In this document: in pieces, positions 24,496 through 36,770 of the stretch
How positions within the stretch are numbered: position 1 is the stretch's first letter
Layout: the number at the start of each line of letters is the position of its first letter
DNA from: Argentina anserina
Taxonomy: Eukaryota > Streptophyta > Magnoliopsida > Rosales > Rosaceae
Direction of reading: 5' to 3'
DNA: 64,000 nucleotides
Assembly: GCF_933775445.1 (NCBI RefSeq)
Contig: NW_026089506.1
Coordinates: 142,326-206,325, forward strand
Position numbers and translations under genes: made by a program
Notes under the pieces: model-generated
Database searches by the model: none
What the model was told of the DNA's origin: nothing
Seen by the model: only the letters and a program-made list of their open reading frames with translations

Positions 24496-24644
24496 ATGCG
24501 AGTTTCTATTAAATTTGAGAGTGTTTCTAGTGTGGGCGTTTGTTTCTTTCAAACTGAGTATCTTTCTATCGTTTGAGTATGTTTACTATTGCAATTTGAG
24601 TATCTTTTCAATCCTCGTTTGAGTATCTTTCTGAACGGCTTTCG
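24496..24644 (+). repeat. Example class E monomer (TATTAAATTTGAG head)
   Basis: Class E is marked by three linked changes: head TTTCTATTAAATTTGAG, GTGTTTCTAGTG in place of GTGTTTCCAGTG, and GGGCGTTTG in place of GGGCGTGTG. Copies occur near 24.5, 28.65, 30.73, 48.05, 49.55, 51.33, 52.67, 55.19, 56.53, 59.20, 61.38 (without the third change), 61.82 and 63.31 kb. It nearly always precedes a class A unit with AATCCTCG. It is absent from the first 24 kb and from 32-48 kb, so it tracks one HOR family present in two separated blocks. Confidence 0.82.
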
Positions 24645-25092
24645 ATGCGAGTTTTTCTTGAATTTGAGAGTGTTTCCAGTGTGGGCGTGTGTTTCTTTCA
24701 AACTGAGTATCTTTCTATCGTTTGAGTATGTTTACTATTGCAATTTGAGTATCTTTTCAATTCTCGTTTGAGTTTCTTTCTGTAATCCTTTCTGATGCGA
24801 GTTTCTATTGTATTTGAGAGTGTTTCCAGTGTGGGTGTGTATTTCTTTCAAACTGAGTATCTTTCTATCGTTTGAGTATATTTACTATTGCAATTTGAGT
24901 ATCTTTTCAATTCTCGTTTGAGGATCTTTCTAAACGGCTTTCGATGCGAGTTTTTCTTGAATTTGAGAGTGTTTCCAGTGTGGGCGTGTGTTTCTTTCAA
25001 ACTGAGTATCTTTCTATCGTTTGAGTATGTTTCTATTGCAATTTTCAGTATCTTTTCAATTCTCGTTTGAGTATCTTTCTGAACGGCTTTCG

Positions 25093-25241
25093 ATGGAGTT
25101 TTTCTTGAATTTGAGAGTGTTTCCAGTGTGGGCGTGTGTTTCTTTCAAACTGAGTATCTTTCTATCGTTTGAGTATGTTTACTATTGCACTTTGAGTATC
25201 TTTTCAATTCTCGTTTGAGTATCTTTCTGTAATCTTTTCTG
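25093..25241 (+). repeat. Example class D monomer (GATGGAG form)
   Basis: In class D the landmark is GATGGAG, one base shorter than GATGCGAG, which removes a CpG. At 25-32 kb and 62-64 kb it follows a tail carrying CAATTTTCAG. In 48-58 kb the linked form is CAATTTCAG. Class D is absent from the first 25 kb and frequent from 25 to 64 kb, so it marks the right-hand two thirds of the window as a separate sub-lineage. In units with CAATTTCAG, an ATG-initiated frame of about 60 codons opens by chance. I regard it as non-coding. Confidence 0.82.
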
Positions 25242-26036
25242 ATGCGAGTTTCTATTGTATTTGAGAGTGTTTCCAGTGTGGGCGTGTGTTTCTTTCAAAC
25301 TGAGTATCTTTCTATCGTTTGAGTATGTTTCTATTGCAATTTTCAGTATCTTTTCAATTCTCATTTGAGTATCTTTCTGAACGGCTTTCGATGGAGTTTT
25401 TCTTGAATTTGAGAGTGTTTCCAGTGTGGGCGTGTGTTTCTTTCAAACTGAGTATCTTTCTATCGTTTGAGTATGTTTACTATTGCACTTTGAGTATCTT
25501 TTCAATTCTCGTTTGAGTATCTTTCTGTAATCCTTTCTGATGCGAGTTTCTATTGTATTTGAGAGTGTTTCCAGTGTGGGCGTGTGTTTCTTTCAAACTG
25601 AGTATCTTTCTATCGTTTGAGTATGTTTACTATTGCACTTTGAGTATCTTTTCAATTCTCGTTTGAGTATCTTTCTGTAATCTTTTCTGATGCGAGTTTC
25701 TATTGTATTTGAGAGTGTTTCCAGTGTGGGCGTGTGTTTCTTTCAAACTGAGTATCTTTCTATCGTTTGAGTATGTTTCTATTGCAATTTTCAGTATCTT
25801 TTCAATTCTCGTTTGAGTATCTTTCTGAACGGCTTTCGATGGAGTTTTTCTTGAATTTGAGAGTGTTTCCAGTGTGGGCGTGTGTTTCTTTCAAACTGAG
25901 TATCTTTCTATCGTTTGAGTATGTTTACTATTGCACTTTGAGTATCTTTTCAATTCTCGTTTGAGTATCTTTCTGTAATCCTTTCTGATGCGAGTTTCTA
26001 TTGTATTTGAGAGTGTTTCCAGTGTGGGCGTGTGTT

Positions 26037-28032
26037 TCTTTCAAACTGAGTATCTTTCTATCGTTTGAGTATGTTTACTATTGCAATTTGAGTATCTTTT
26101 CAATCCTCGTTTGAGTATCTTTCTGAACGGCTTTCGATGCGAGTTTTTCTTGAATTTGAGAGTGTTTCCTGTGTGGGCGTGTGTTTCTTTTAAACTGAGT
26201 ATCTTTCTTTCGTTTGAGTATGTTTACCATTGCAATTTGAGTATCTTTTCAATCCTCGTTTGAGTATCTTTCTGAACGACTTTCGATGCGAGTTTTTCTT
26301 GAATTTGAGAGTGTTTCCAGTGTGGGCGTGTGTTTCTTTCAAACTGAGTATCTTTCTATCGTTTGAGTATGTTTACTATTGCAATTTGAGTATCTTTTCA
26401 ATTCTCGTTTGAGTATCTTTCTGAACGGCTTTCGATGCGAGTTTTTCTTGAATTTGAGAGTGTTTCCAGTGTGGGCGTGTGTTTCTTTCAAACTGAGTAT
26501 CTTTCTATCGTTTGAGTATGTTTACTATTGCACTTTGAGTATCTTTTCAATTCTCGTTTGAGTATCTTTCTGTAATCTTTTCTGATGCGAGTTTCTATTG
26601 TATTTGAGAGTGTTTCCAGTGTGGGCGTGTGTTTCTTTCAAACTGAGTATCTTTCTATCGTTTGAGTATGTTTCTATTGCAATTTTCAGTATCTTTTCAA
26701 TTCTCGTTTGAGTATCTTTCTGAACGGCTTTCGATGGAGTTTTTCTTGAATTTGAGAGTGTTTCCAGTGTGGGCGTGTGTTTCTTTCAAACTGAGTATCT
26801 TTCTATCGTTTGAGTATGTTTACTATTGCACTTTGAGTATCTTTTCAATTCTCGTTTGAGTATCTTTCTGTAATCCTTTCTGATGCGAGTTTCTATTGTA
26901 TTTGAGAGTGTTTCCAGTGTGGGCGTGTGTTTCTTTCAAACTGAGTATCTTTCTATCGTTTGAGTATGTTTACTATTGCACTTTGAGTATCTTTTCAATT
27001 CTCGTTTGAGTATCTTTCTGTAATCTTTTCTGATGCGAGTTTCTATTGTATTTGAGAGTGTTTCCAGTGTGGGCGTGTGTTTCTTTCAAACTGAGTATCT
27101 TTCTATCGTTTGAGTATGTTTCTATTGCAATTTTCAGTATCTTTTCAATTCTCGTTTGAGTATCTTTCTGAACGGCTTTCGATGGAGTTTTTCTTGAATT
27201 TGAGAGTGTTTCCAGTGTGGGCGTGTGTTTCTTTCAAACTGAGTATCTTTCTATCGTTTGAGTATGTTTACTATTGCACTTTGAGTATCTTTTCAATTCT
27301 CGTTTGAGTATCTTTCTGTAATCCTTTCTGATGCGAGTTTCTATTGTATTTGAGAGTGTTTCCAGTGTGGGCGTGTGTTTCTTTCAAACTGAGTATCTTT
27401 CTATCGTTTGAGTATGTTTACTATTGCAATTTGAGTATCTTTTCAATTCTCGTTTGAGTATCTTTCTAAACGGCTTTCGATGCGAGTTTTTCTTGAATTT
27501 GAGAGTGTTTCCAGTGTGGGCGTGTGTTTCTTTCAAACTGAGTATCTTTCTATCGTTTGAGTATGTTTACTATTGCAATTTGAGTATCTTTTCAATTCTC
27601 GTTTGAGTATCTTTCTGTAATCCTTTCTGATGCGAGTTTCTATTGTATTTGAGACTGTTTCCAGTGTGGGCGTGTGTTTCTTTCAAACTGAGTATCTTTC
27701 TATCGTTTGAGTATGTTTACTATTGCACTTTGAGTATCTTTTCAATTCTCGTTTCAGTATCTTTCTGTAATCCTTTCTGATGCGAGTTTCTATTGTATTT
27801 GAGAGTGTTTCCAGTGTGGGCGTGTGTTTCTTTCTTTCGTTTGAGTATGTTTACCATTGCAATTTGAGTATCTTTTCAATCCTCGTTTGAGTATCTTTCT
27901 GAACGGCTTTCGATGCGAGTTTTTCTTGAATTTGAGAGTGTTTCCAGTGTGGGCGTGTGTTTCTTTCAAACTGAGTATCTTTCTATCGTTTGAGTATGTT
28001 TACTATTGCACTTTGAGTATCCTTTCAATTCT
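26037..28032 (+). repeat. 2-kb segment, copy 1 of duplication with offset 2657 bp
   Basis: About 13 monomers match 28694-30689 unit by unit at a constant offset of 2657 bp. Markers include the progenitor unit (26137), the class D units with CAATTTTCAG, GAGACTGTTTCC, GTTTCAGTATC and the 133-bp unit. The offset corresponds to 18 units with two 16-bp deletions. The match breaks at CTCGTTTGAG here against CTCGATTGAG in the other copy. Confidence 0.85.
27780..27912 (+). repeat. 133-bp deletion monomer (copy 2)
   Basis: It has the same junction TTTCTTTCTTTCG and linked TTTACCATTGC as the copy near 23.9 kb, with a class B head and class A tail. It lies inside the segment duplicated at +2657 bp, so its counterpart is the copy at 30437. 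Confidence 0.88.
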
Positions 28033-28361
28033 CGTTTGAGTATCTTTCTAAACGGCTTTCGATGCGAGTTTTTCTTGAATTTGAGAGTGTTTCCAGTGTG
28101 GGCGTGTGTTTCTTTCAAACTGAGTATCTTTCTATCGTTTGAGTATGTTTACTATTGCAATTTGAGTATCTTTTCAATTCTCGTTTGAGTATCTTTCTGT
28201 AATCCTTTCTGATGCGAGTTTCTATTGTATTTGAGACTGTTTCCAGTGTGGGCGTGTGTTTCTTTCAAACTGAGTATCTTTCTATCGTTTGAGTATGTTT
28301 ACTATTGCACTTTGAGTATCTTTTCAATTCTCGTTTGAGTATCTTTCTGTAATCCTTTCTG

Positions 28362-28494
28362 ATGCGAGTTTCTATTGTATTTGAGAGTGTTTCCAGTGTG
28401 GGCGTGTGTTTCTTTCTTTCGTTTGAGTATGTTTACCATTGCAATTTGAGTATCTTTTCAATCCTCGTTTGAGTATCTTTCTGAACGGCTTTCG
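28362..28494 (+). repeat. 133-bp deletion monomer (copy 3)
   Basis: The junction and linked substitution are the same. It lies 582 bp after copy 2 and sits between the two copies of the 2-kb duplication. The following unit has CTTTCTAACTGAG, a marker that also follows deletion units in the 48-61 kb HORs. Confidence 0.87.
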
Positions 28495-28693
28495 ATGCGA
28501 GTTTTTCTTGAATTTGAGAGTGTTTCCAGTGTGGGCGTGTGTTTCTTTCTAACTGAGTATCTTTCTATCGTTTGAGTATGTTTACTATTGCACTTTGAGT
28601 ATCCTTTCAATTCTCGTTTGAGTATCTTTCTGTAAGACTTTCTGATGCGAGTTTCTATTAAATTTGAGAGTGTTTCTAGTGTGGGCGTTTGTT

Positions 28694-30689
28694 TCTTTCA
28701 AACTGAGTATCTTTCTATCGTTTGAGTATGTTTACTATTGCAATTTGAGTATCTTTTCAATCCTCGTTTGAGTATCTTTCTGAACGGCTTTCGATGCGAG
28801 TTTTTCTTGAATTTGAGAGTGTTTCCTGTGTGGGCGTGTGTTTCTTTTAAACTGAGTATCTTTCTTTCGTTTGAGTATGTTTACCATTGCAATTTGAGTA
28901 TCTTTTCAATCCTCGTTTGAGTATCTTTCTGAACGACTTTCGATGCGAGTTTTTCTTGAATTTGAGAGTGTTTCCAGTGTGGGCGTGTGTTTCTTTCAAA
29001 CTGAGTATCTTTCTATCGTTTGAGTATGTTTACTATTGCAATTTGAGTATCTTTTCAATTCTCGTTTGAGTATCTTTCTGAACGGCTTTCGATGCGAGTT
29101 TTTCTTGAATTTGAGAGTGTTTCCAGTGTGGGCGTGTGTTTCTTTCAAACTGAGTATCTTTCTATCGTTTGAGTATGTTTACTATTGCACTTTGAGTATC
29201 TTTTCAATTCTCGTTTGAGTATCTTTCTGTAATCTTTTCTGATGCGAGTTTCTATTGTATTTGAGAGTGTTTCCAGTGTGGGCGTGTGTTTCTTTCAAAC
29301 TGAGTATCTTTCTATCGTTTGAGTATGTTTCTATTGCAATTTTCAGTATCTTTTCAATTCTCGTTTGAGTATCTTTCTGAACGGCTTTCGATGGAGTTTT
29401 TCTTGAATTTGAGAGTGTTTCCAGTGTGGGCGTGTGTTTCTTTCAAACTGAGTATCTTTCTATCGTTTGAGTATGTTTACTATTGCACTTTGAGTATCTT
29501 TTCAATTCTCGTTTGAGTATCTTTCTGTAATCCTTTCTGATGCGAGTTTCTATTGTATTTGAGAGTGTTTCCAGTGTGGGCGTGTGTTTCTTTCAAACTG
29601 AGTATCTTTCTATCGTTTGAGTATGTTTACTATTGCACTTTGAGTATCTTTTCAATTCTCGTTTGAGTATCTTTCTGTAATCTTTTCTGATGCGAGTTTC
29701 TATTGTATTTGAGAGTGTTTCCAGTGTGGGCGTGTGTTTCTTTCAAACTGAGTATCTTTCTATCGTTTGAGTATGTTTCTATTGCAATTTTCAGTATCTT
29801 TTCAATTCTCGTTTGAGTATCTTTCTGAACGGCTTTCGATGGAGTTTTTCTTGAATTTGAGAGTGTTTCCAGTGTGGGCGTGTGTTTCTTTCAAACTGAG
29901 TATCTTTCTATCGTTTGAGTATGTTTACTATTGCACTTTGAGTATCTTTTCAATTCTCGTTTGAGTATCTTTCTGTAATCCTTTCTGATGCGAGTTTCTA
30001 TTGTATTTGAGAGTGTTTCCAGTGTGGGCGTGTGTTTCTTTCAAACTGAGTATCTTTCTATCGTTTGAGTATGTTTACTATTGCAATTTGAGTATCTTTT
30101 CAATTCTCGTTTGAGTATCTTTCTAAACGGCTTTCGATGCGAGTTTTTCTTGAATTTGAGAGTGTTTCCAGTGTGGGCGTGTGTTTCTTTCAAACTGAGT
30201 ATCTTTCTATCGTTTGAGTATGTTTACTATTGCAATTTGAGTATCTTTTCAATTCTCGTTTGAGTATCTTTCTGTAATCCTTTCTGATGCGAGTTTCTAT
30301 TGTATTTGAGACTGTTTCCAGTGTGGGCGTGTGTTTCTTTCAAACTGAGTATCTTTCTATCGTTTGAGTATGTTTACTATTGCACTTTGAGTATCTTTTC
30401 AATTCTCGTTTCAGTATCTTTCTGTAATCCTTTCTGATGCGAGTTTCTATTGTATTTGAGAGTGTTTCCAGTGTGGGCGTGTGTTTCTTTCTTTCGTTTG
30501 AGTATGTTTACCATTGCAATTTGAGTATCTTTTCAATCCTCGTTTGAGTATCTTTCTGAACGGCTTTCGATGCGAGTTTTTCTTGAATTTGAGAGTGTTT
30601 CCAGTGTGGGCGTGTGTTTCTTTCAAACTGAGTATCTTTCTATCGTTTGAGTATGTTTACTATTGCACTTTGAGTATCCTTTCAATTCT
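28694..30689 (+). repeat. 2-kb segment, copy 2 of duplication with offset 2657 bp
   Basis: This is the counterpart of 26037-28032. I saw almost no differences by eye over about 2 kb. That implies recent duplication or homogenisation, or an assembly collapse/expansion effect. Confidence 0.85.
30437..30569 (+). repeat. 133-bp deletion monomer (copy 4)
   Basis: This is the counterpart of copy 2 at an offset of exactly 2657 bp. The flanking units match, including the rare GTTTCAGTATC form just upstream of both. Confidence 0.88.
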
Positions 30690-32322
30690 CGATTGAGTAT
30701 CTTTCTGTAAGGCTTTCTGATGCGAGTTTCTATTAAATTTGAGAGTGTTTCTAGTGTGGGCGTTTGTTTCTTTCAAACTGAGTATCTTTCTATCGTTTGA
30801 GTATGTTTACTATTGCAATTTGAGTATCTTTTCAATCCTCGTTTGAGTATCTTTCTGAACGGCTTTCGATGCGAGTTTTTCTTGAATTTGAGAGTGTTTC
30901 CAGTGTGGGCGTGTGTTTCTTTCAAACTGAGTATCTTTCTATCGTTTGAGTATGTTTACTATTGCAATTTGAGTATCTTTTCAATTCTCGTTTGAGTATC
31001 TTTCTGTAATCCTTTCTGATGCGAGTTTCTATTGTATTTGAGAGTGTTTCCAGTGTGGGTGTGTATTTCTTTCAAACTGAGTATCTTTCTATCGTTTGAG
31101 TATATTTACTATTGCAATTTGAGTATCTTTTCAATTCTCGTTTGAGGATCTTTCTAAACGGCTTTCGATGCGAGTTTTTCTTGAATTTGAGAGTGTTTCC
31201 AGTGTGGGCGTGTGTTTCTTTCAAACTGAGTATCTTTCTATCGTTTGAGTATGTTTCTATTGCAATTTTCAGTATCTTTTCAATTCTCGTTTGAGTATCT
31301 TTCTGAACGGCTTTCGATGGAGTTTTTCTTGAATTTGAGAGTGTTTCCAGTGTGGGCGTGTGTTTCTTTCAAACTGAGTATCTTTCTATCGTTTGAGTAT
31401 GTTTACTATTGCACTTTGAGTATCTTTTCAATTCTCGTTTGAGTATCTTTCTGTAATCTTTTCTGATGCGAGTTTCTATTGTATTTGAGAGTGTTTCCAG
31501 TGTGGGCGTGTGTTTCTTTCAAACTGAGTATCTTTCTATCGTTTGAGTATGTTTCTATTGCAATTTTCAGTATCTTTTCAATTCTCGTTTGAGTATCTTT
31601 CTGAACGGCTTTCGATGGAGTTTTTCTTGAATTTGAGAGTGTTTCCAGTGTGGGCGTGTGTTTCTTTCAAACTGAGTATCTTTCTATCGTTTGAGTATGT
31701 TTACTATTGCACTTTGAGTATCTTTTCAATTCTCGTTTGAGTATCTTTCTGTAATCCTTTCTGATGCGAGTTTCTATTGTATTTGAGAGTGTTTCCAGTG
31801 TGGGCGTGTGTTTCTTTCAAACTGAGTATCTTTCTATCGTTTGAGTATGTTTACTATTGCACTTTGAGTATCTTTTCAATTCTCGTTTGAGTATCTTTCT
31901 GTAATCTTTTCTGATGCGAGTTTCTATTGTATTTGAGAGTGTTTCCAGTGTGGGCGTGTGTTTCTTTCAAACTGAGTATCTTTCTATCGTTTGAGTATGT
32001 TTCTATTGCAATTTTCAGTATCTTTTCAATTCTCGTTTGAGTATCTTTCTGAACGGCTTTCGATGGAGTTTTTCTTGAATTTGAGAGTGTTTCCAGTGTG
32101 GGCGTGTGTTTCTTTCAAACTGAGTATCTTTCTATCGTTTGAGTATGTTTACTATTGCACTTTGAGTATCTTTTCAATTCTCGTTTGAGTATCTTTCTGT
32201 AATCCTTTCTGATGCGAGTTTCTATTGTATTTGAGAGTGTTTCCAGTGTGGGCGTGTGTTTCTTTCAAACTGAGTATCTTTCTATCGTTTGAGTATGTTT
32301 ACTATTGCAATTTGAGTATCTT
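30544..32322 (+). repeat. 1.8-kb segment, copy 2 of duplication with offset 6224 bp
   Basis: This is the counterpart of 24320-26098. It abuts the 2657-bp-offset duplication, so the two events share an endpoint near 30.6 kb. Related cassettes reappear at 61.7-64 kb. Confidence 0.84.
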
Positions 32323-32839
32323 TTCAATTCTCGTTTGAGTATCTTTCTAAACGGCTTTCGATGCGAGTTTTTCTTGAATTTGAGAGTGTTTCCAGTGTGG
32401 GCGTGTGTTTCTTTCAAACTGAGTATCTTTCTATCGTTTGAGTATGTTTACTATTGCAATTTGAGTATCTTTTCAATTCTCGTTTGAGTATCTTTCTGTA
32501 ATCCTTTCTGATGCGAGTTTCTATTGTATTTGAGACTGTTTCCAGTGTGGGCGTGTGTTTCTTTCAAACTGAGTATCTTTCTATCGTTTGAGTATGTTTA
32601 CTATTGCACTTTGAGTATCTTTTCAATCCTCGTTTGAGTATCTTTCTGAACGGCTTTCGATGCGAGTTTTTCTTGAATTTGAGAGTGTTTCCTGTGTGGG
32701 CGTGTGTTTCTTTTAAACTGAGTATCTTTCTTTCGTTTGAGTATGTTTACCATTGCAATTTGAGTATCTTTTCAATTCTCGTTTGAGTATCTTTCTGTAA
32801 GCCTTTATGATGTGAGTTTCTATTGAATTTGAGAGTGTT

Positions 32840-33897
32840 TCCAGTGTGGGCGTGTGTTTCTTTCAAACTGAGTATCTTTCTATCGTTTGAGTATGTTTAC
32901 TATTGCAATTTGAGTATCTTTTCAATTCTCGTTTGAGTATCTTTCTGAAGGGCTTTCGATGCGAGTTTTTCTTGAATTTGAGAGTGTTTCCAGTGTGGGC
33001 GTGTGTTTCTTTCAAACTGAGTATCTTTCTATCATTTGAGTATGTTTACAATTGCAATTTGAGTATCTTTTCAATTCTCGTTTGAGTATCTTTCTGTAAT
33101 CCTTTCTGATGCGAGTTTCTATTGTATTTGAGAGTGTTTCCAGTGTGGGCGTATGTTTCTTTCAAACTGAGTATCTTTCTATCGTTTGAGTATGTTTACT
33201 ATTGCACTTTGAGTATCTTTTCAATTCTCGTTTGAGTATGTTTCTGTAAGGTTTTCTGATGCGAGTTTCTCTTGAATTTGAGAGTGTTTCCAGTGTGGGC
33301 GTGTGTTTCTTTCAAACTGAGTATCTTTCTATCGTTTGAATATGTTTACAATTGCAATTTGAGTATCTTTTCAATTCTCGTTTGAGTATCTTTCTGAACG
33401 GCTTTCGATGGAGTTTTTCTTGAATTTGAGAGTGTTTCCAGTGTGGGCGTGTGTTTCTTTCAAACTGAGTATCTTTCTATCGTTTGAGTATGTTTACTAT
33501 TGCAATTTGAGTATCTTTTCAATTCTCGTTTGAGTATGTTTCTGTAAGGCTTTCTGATGCGAGTTTCTCTTGAATTTTAGAGTGTTTCCAGTGTGGTCGT
33601 GTGTTTCTTTAAAACTGAGTATCTTTCTATCGTTTGACTATGTTTACTATTGCAATTTGAGTATCTTTTCAATTCTCGTTTGAGTATCTTTCTGTAATCC
33701 TTTCTGATCCGAGTTGCTATTGTATTTGAGAGTGTTTCCAGTGTGGGCGTGTGTTTCTTTCAAACTGAGCATCTTTCTATCGTTTGAGTATGTTTACTAT
33801 TGCAATTTGAGTACCTTTTCAATTCTCGTTTGAGTATCTTTCTGAACGGCTTTCGATGCGAGTTTTTCTTGAATTTGAGAGTGTTTCCAGTGTGGGC
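32840..33897 (+). repeat. Seven-monomer segment, copy 1 (offset 2236 bp)
   Basis: It matches 35076-36133 at 2236 bp (15 units apart). Shared rare markers are CTGAAGGGCTTTCG, TATCATTTGAG with TTTACAATTGC, GGTTTTCTGATG, GTTTGACTATG and the doubly changed CTGATCCGAGTTGC. GAGCATC near 33769 is private. Confidence 0.85.
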
Positions 33898-34870
33898 GTA
33901 TGTTTCTTTCAAACTGAGTATCTTTCTATCGTTTGAGTATGTTTACTATTGCAATTGGAGTACCTTTTCAATTCTCGTTTGAGTATCTTTCTAAACGGCT
34001 TTCGATGCGAGTTTTTCTTGAATTTGAGAGTGTTTCCAGTGTGGGCGTGTGTTTCTTTCAAACTGAGTATCTTTCTATCGTTTGAGTATGTTTACTATTG
34101 CAATTTGAGTATCTTTTCAATTCTCGTTTGAGTATCTTTCTGAACGGCTTTCGATGGAGTTTTTCTTGAATTTGAGAGTGTTTCCAGTGTGGGCGTGTGT
34201 TTCTTTCAACTGAGTATCTTTCTATCGTTTGAGTATGTTTACTATTGCAATTTGAGTATCTTTTCAATTCTCGTTTGAGTATCTTTCTGAAGGGCTTTCG
34301 ATGCGAGTTTTTCTTGAATTTGAGAGTGTTTCCAGTGTGGGCGTGTGTTTCTTTCAAACTGAGTATCTTTCTATCGTTTGAGTATGTTTACAATTGCAAT
34401 TTGAGTATCTTTTCAATTCTCGTTTGAGTATCTTTCTGAACGGCTTTCGATGCGAGTTTTTCTTGAATTTGAGAGTGTTTCCAGTGTGGGCGTGTGTTTC
34501 TTTCAAACTGAGTATCTTTCTATCGTTTGAGTATGTTTACTATTGCAATTTGAGTACCTTTTCAATTCTCATTTGAGTATCTTTCTGAACGGCTTTCGAT
34601 GCGAGTTTTTCTTGAATTTGAGAGTGTTTCCAGTGTGGGCGTGTGTTTTTTTCAAACTGAGTATCTTTCTATCGTTTGAGTATGTTTACTATTGCAATTT
34701 GAGTACCTTTTCAATTCTTGTTTGAGTATGTTTCTGTAAGGCTTTCTGATGCGAGTTTCTCTTGAATTTGAGAGTGTTTCCAGTGTGGTCGTGTGTTTCT
34801 TTAAAATTGAGTATCTTTCTATCGTTTGAGTATGTTTACTATTGCAATTTGAGTATCTTTTCAATTCTCG
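33840..34870 (+). repeat. Segment of about 1.03 kb, copy 1 (offset about 4628 bp)
   Basis: It matches 38468-39499. The offset changes from 4628 to 4629 bp at 34206 because this copy lost one A (TTTCAACTG). Shared markers are GCAATTGGAGTACC, class D, CTGAAGGGC, TTTACAATTGC, CTCATTTGAG, ATTCTTGTTTGAG and CTTTAAAATTGAG. Confidence 0.83.
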
Positions 34871-35075
34871 TTTAAGTATCTTTCTGAACGGCTTTCGATG
34901 CGAGTTTTTCTTGAATTTGAGAGTGTTTCCAGTGTGGGCGTATGTTTCTTTCAAACTGAGTATCTTTCTATCGTTTGAGTATGTTTACTATTGCAATTTG
35001 AGTATCTTTTCAATTCTCGTTTGAGTATCTTTCTGAACGGCTTTCGATGGAGTTTTTCTTGAATTTGAGAGTGCT

Positions 35076-36133
35076 TCCAGTGTGGGCGTGTGTTTCTTTC
35101 AAACTGAGTATCTTTCTATCGTTTGAGTATGTTTACTATTGCAATTTGAGTATCTTTTCAATTCTCGTTTGAGTATCTTTCTGAAGGGCTTTCGATGCGA
35201 GTTTTTCTTGAATTTGAGAGTGTTTCCAGTGTGGGCGTGTGTTTCTTTCAAACTGAGTATCTTTCTATCATTTGAGTATGTTTACAATTGCAATTTGAGT
35301 ATCTTTTCAATTCTCGTTTGAGTATCTTTCTGTAATCCTTTCTGATGCGAGTTTCTATTGTATTTGAGAGTGTTTCCAGTGTGGGCGTATGTTTCTTTCA
35401 AACTGAGTATCTTTCTATCGTTTGAGTATGTTTACTATTGCACTTTGAGTATCTTTTCAATTCTCGTTTGAGTATGTTTCTGTAAGGTTTTCTGATGCGA
35501 GTTTCTCTTGAATTTGAGAGTGTTTCCAGTGTGGGCGTGTGTTTCTTTCAAACTGAGTATCTTTCTATCGTTTGAATATGTTTACAATTGCAATTTGAGT
35601 ATCTTTTCAATTCTCGTTTGAGTATCTTTCTGAACGGCTTTCGATGGAGTTTTTCTTGAATTTGAGAGTGTTTCCAGTGTGGGCGTGTGTTTCTTTCAAA
35701 CTGAGTATCTTTCTATCGTTTGAGTATGTTTACTATTGCAATTTGAGTATCTTTTCAATTCTCGTTTGAGTATGTTTCTGTAAGGCTTTCTGATGCGAGT
35801 TTCTCTTGAATTTTAGAGTGTTTCCAGTGTGGTCGTGTGTTTCTTTAAAACTGAGTATCTTTCTATCGTTTGACTATGTTTACTATTGCAATTTGAGTAT
35901 CTTTTCAATTCTCGTTTGAGTATCTTTCTGTAATCCTTTCTGATCCGAGTTGCTATTGTATTTGAGAGTGTTTCCAGTGTGGGCGTGTGTTTCTTTCAAA
36001 CTGAGTATCTTTCTATCGTTTGAGTATGTTTACTATTGCAATTTGAGTACCTTTTCAATTCTCGTTTGAGTATCTTTCTGAACGGCTTTCGATGCGAGTT
36101 TTTCTTGAATTTGAGAGTGTTTCCAGTGTGGGC
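35076..36133 (+). repeat. Seven-monomer segment, copy 2 (offset 2236 bp)
   Basis: This is the counterpart of 32840-33897. Its second half (from GAATATGTTTACAATTGC at about 35573) is reused again 1197 bp downstream. Confidence 0.85.
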
Positions 36134-36770
36134 GTGTGTTTCTTTCAAACTGAGTATCTTGCGATCGTTTGAGTATGTTTACTATTGCAATTTGAGTATC
36201 TTTTCAATTCTCGTTTGAGTATCTTTCTGTAATCCTTTCTGATGCGAGTTTCTATTATATTTGAGAGTGTTTCCAGTGTGCGCTTGTGTTTCTTTCAAAC
36301 TGAGTATCTTTCTATCGTTTGAGTATGTTTACTATTGTAATTTGAGTATCTTTTCAATTCTCGTTTGAGTATGTTTCTGTAAGGCTTTCTGATGCGAGTT
36401 TCTCTTGAATTTGAGAGTGTTTCCAGTGTGGTCGTATGTTTCTTTCAAACTGAGTATCTTTCTATCGTTTGAGTATGTTTACTATTGCACTTTTAGTATC
36501 TTTTCAATTCTCATTTGAGTATCTTTCTGTAATCCTTTCTGATGCGAGTTTCTATTGTATTTGAGAGTGTTTCCAGTGTGGGCGTGTGTTTCTTTCAAAC
36601 TGAGTATCTTTCTATCGTTTGAGTATGTTTACTATTGCAATTTGAGTATCTTTTCAATTCTCGTTTGAGTATGTTTCTGTAAGGCTTTCTGATGCGAGTT
36701 TCTCTTGAATTTGAGAGTGTTTCCAGTGTGGGCGTGTGTTTCTTTCAAACTGAGTATCTTTCTATCGTTT
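35574..36770 (+). repeat. 8-mer HOR, copy 1 (1197 bp)
   Basis: It contains class D, C with GTGGTCGTG, GTTTGACTATG, CTGATCCGAGTTGC, class A and TTGCACTTTTAG with CTCATTTGAG. The next 1197 bp repeat the order except for one replaced unit near 36341-36480. GTATCTTGCGATCG near 36158 and GTGTGCGCTTGTG near 36277 are private changes. Confidence 0.83.

Larger units (their letters stand above)
24320..26098 (+). repeat. 1.8-kb segment, copy 1 of duplication with offset 6224 bp
   Basis: It matches 30544-32322 at a constant offset of 6224 bp (42 units with three 16-bp deletions). It contains the cassette CTCGATTGAG, class E, class A with AATCCTCG, GTGTATTTC with TATATTTAC, GAGGATCTTTC and class D. Scattered differences include GTTGGAG/GTTTGAG near 24421, GAGTTTCTTTC near 24772 and CTCATTTGAG near 25360. 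Confidence 0.84.
23259..32902 (+). repeat. Satellite block dominated by B, D and E monomers with nested duplications
   Basis: This stretch is satellite only. Composition changes here: class E, class D, the 133-bp unit and TTGCACTTTGAG units appear, while GAGTACC and GTGGTCGTG units, common to the left, are not seen. Two large duplications overlap within it (see the four segment entries). The block resembles 47-64 kb more than its immediate neighbours. Confidence 0.83.
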
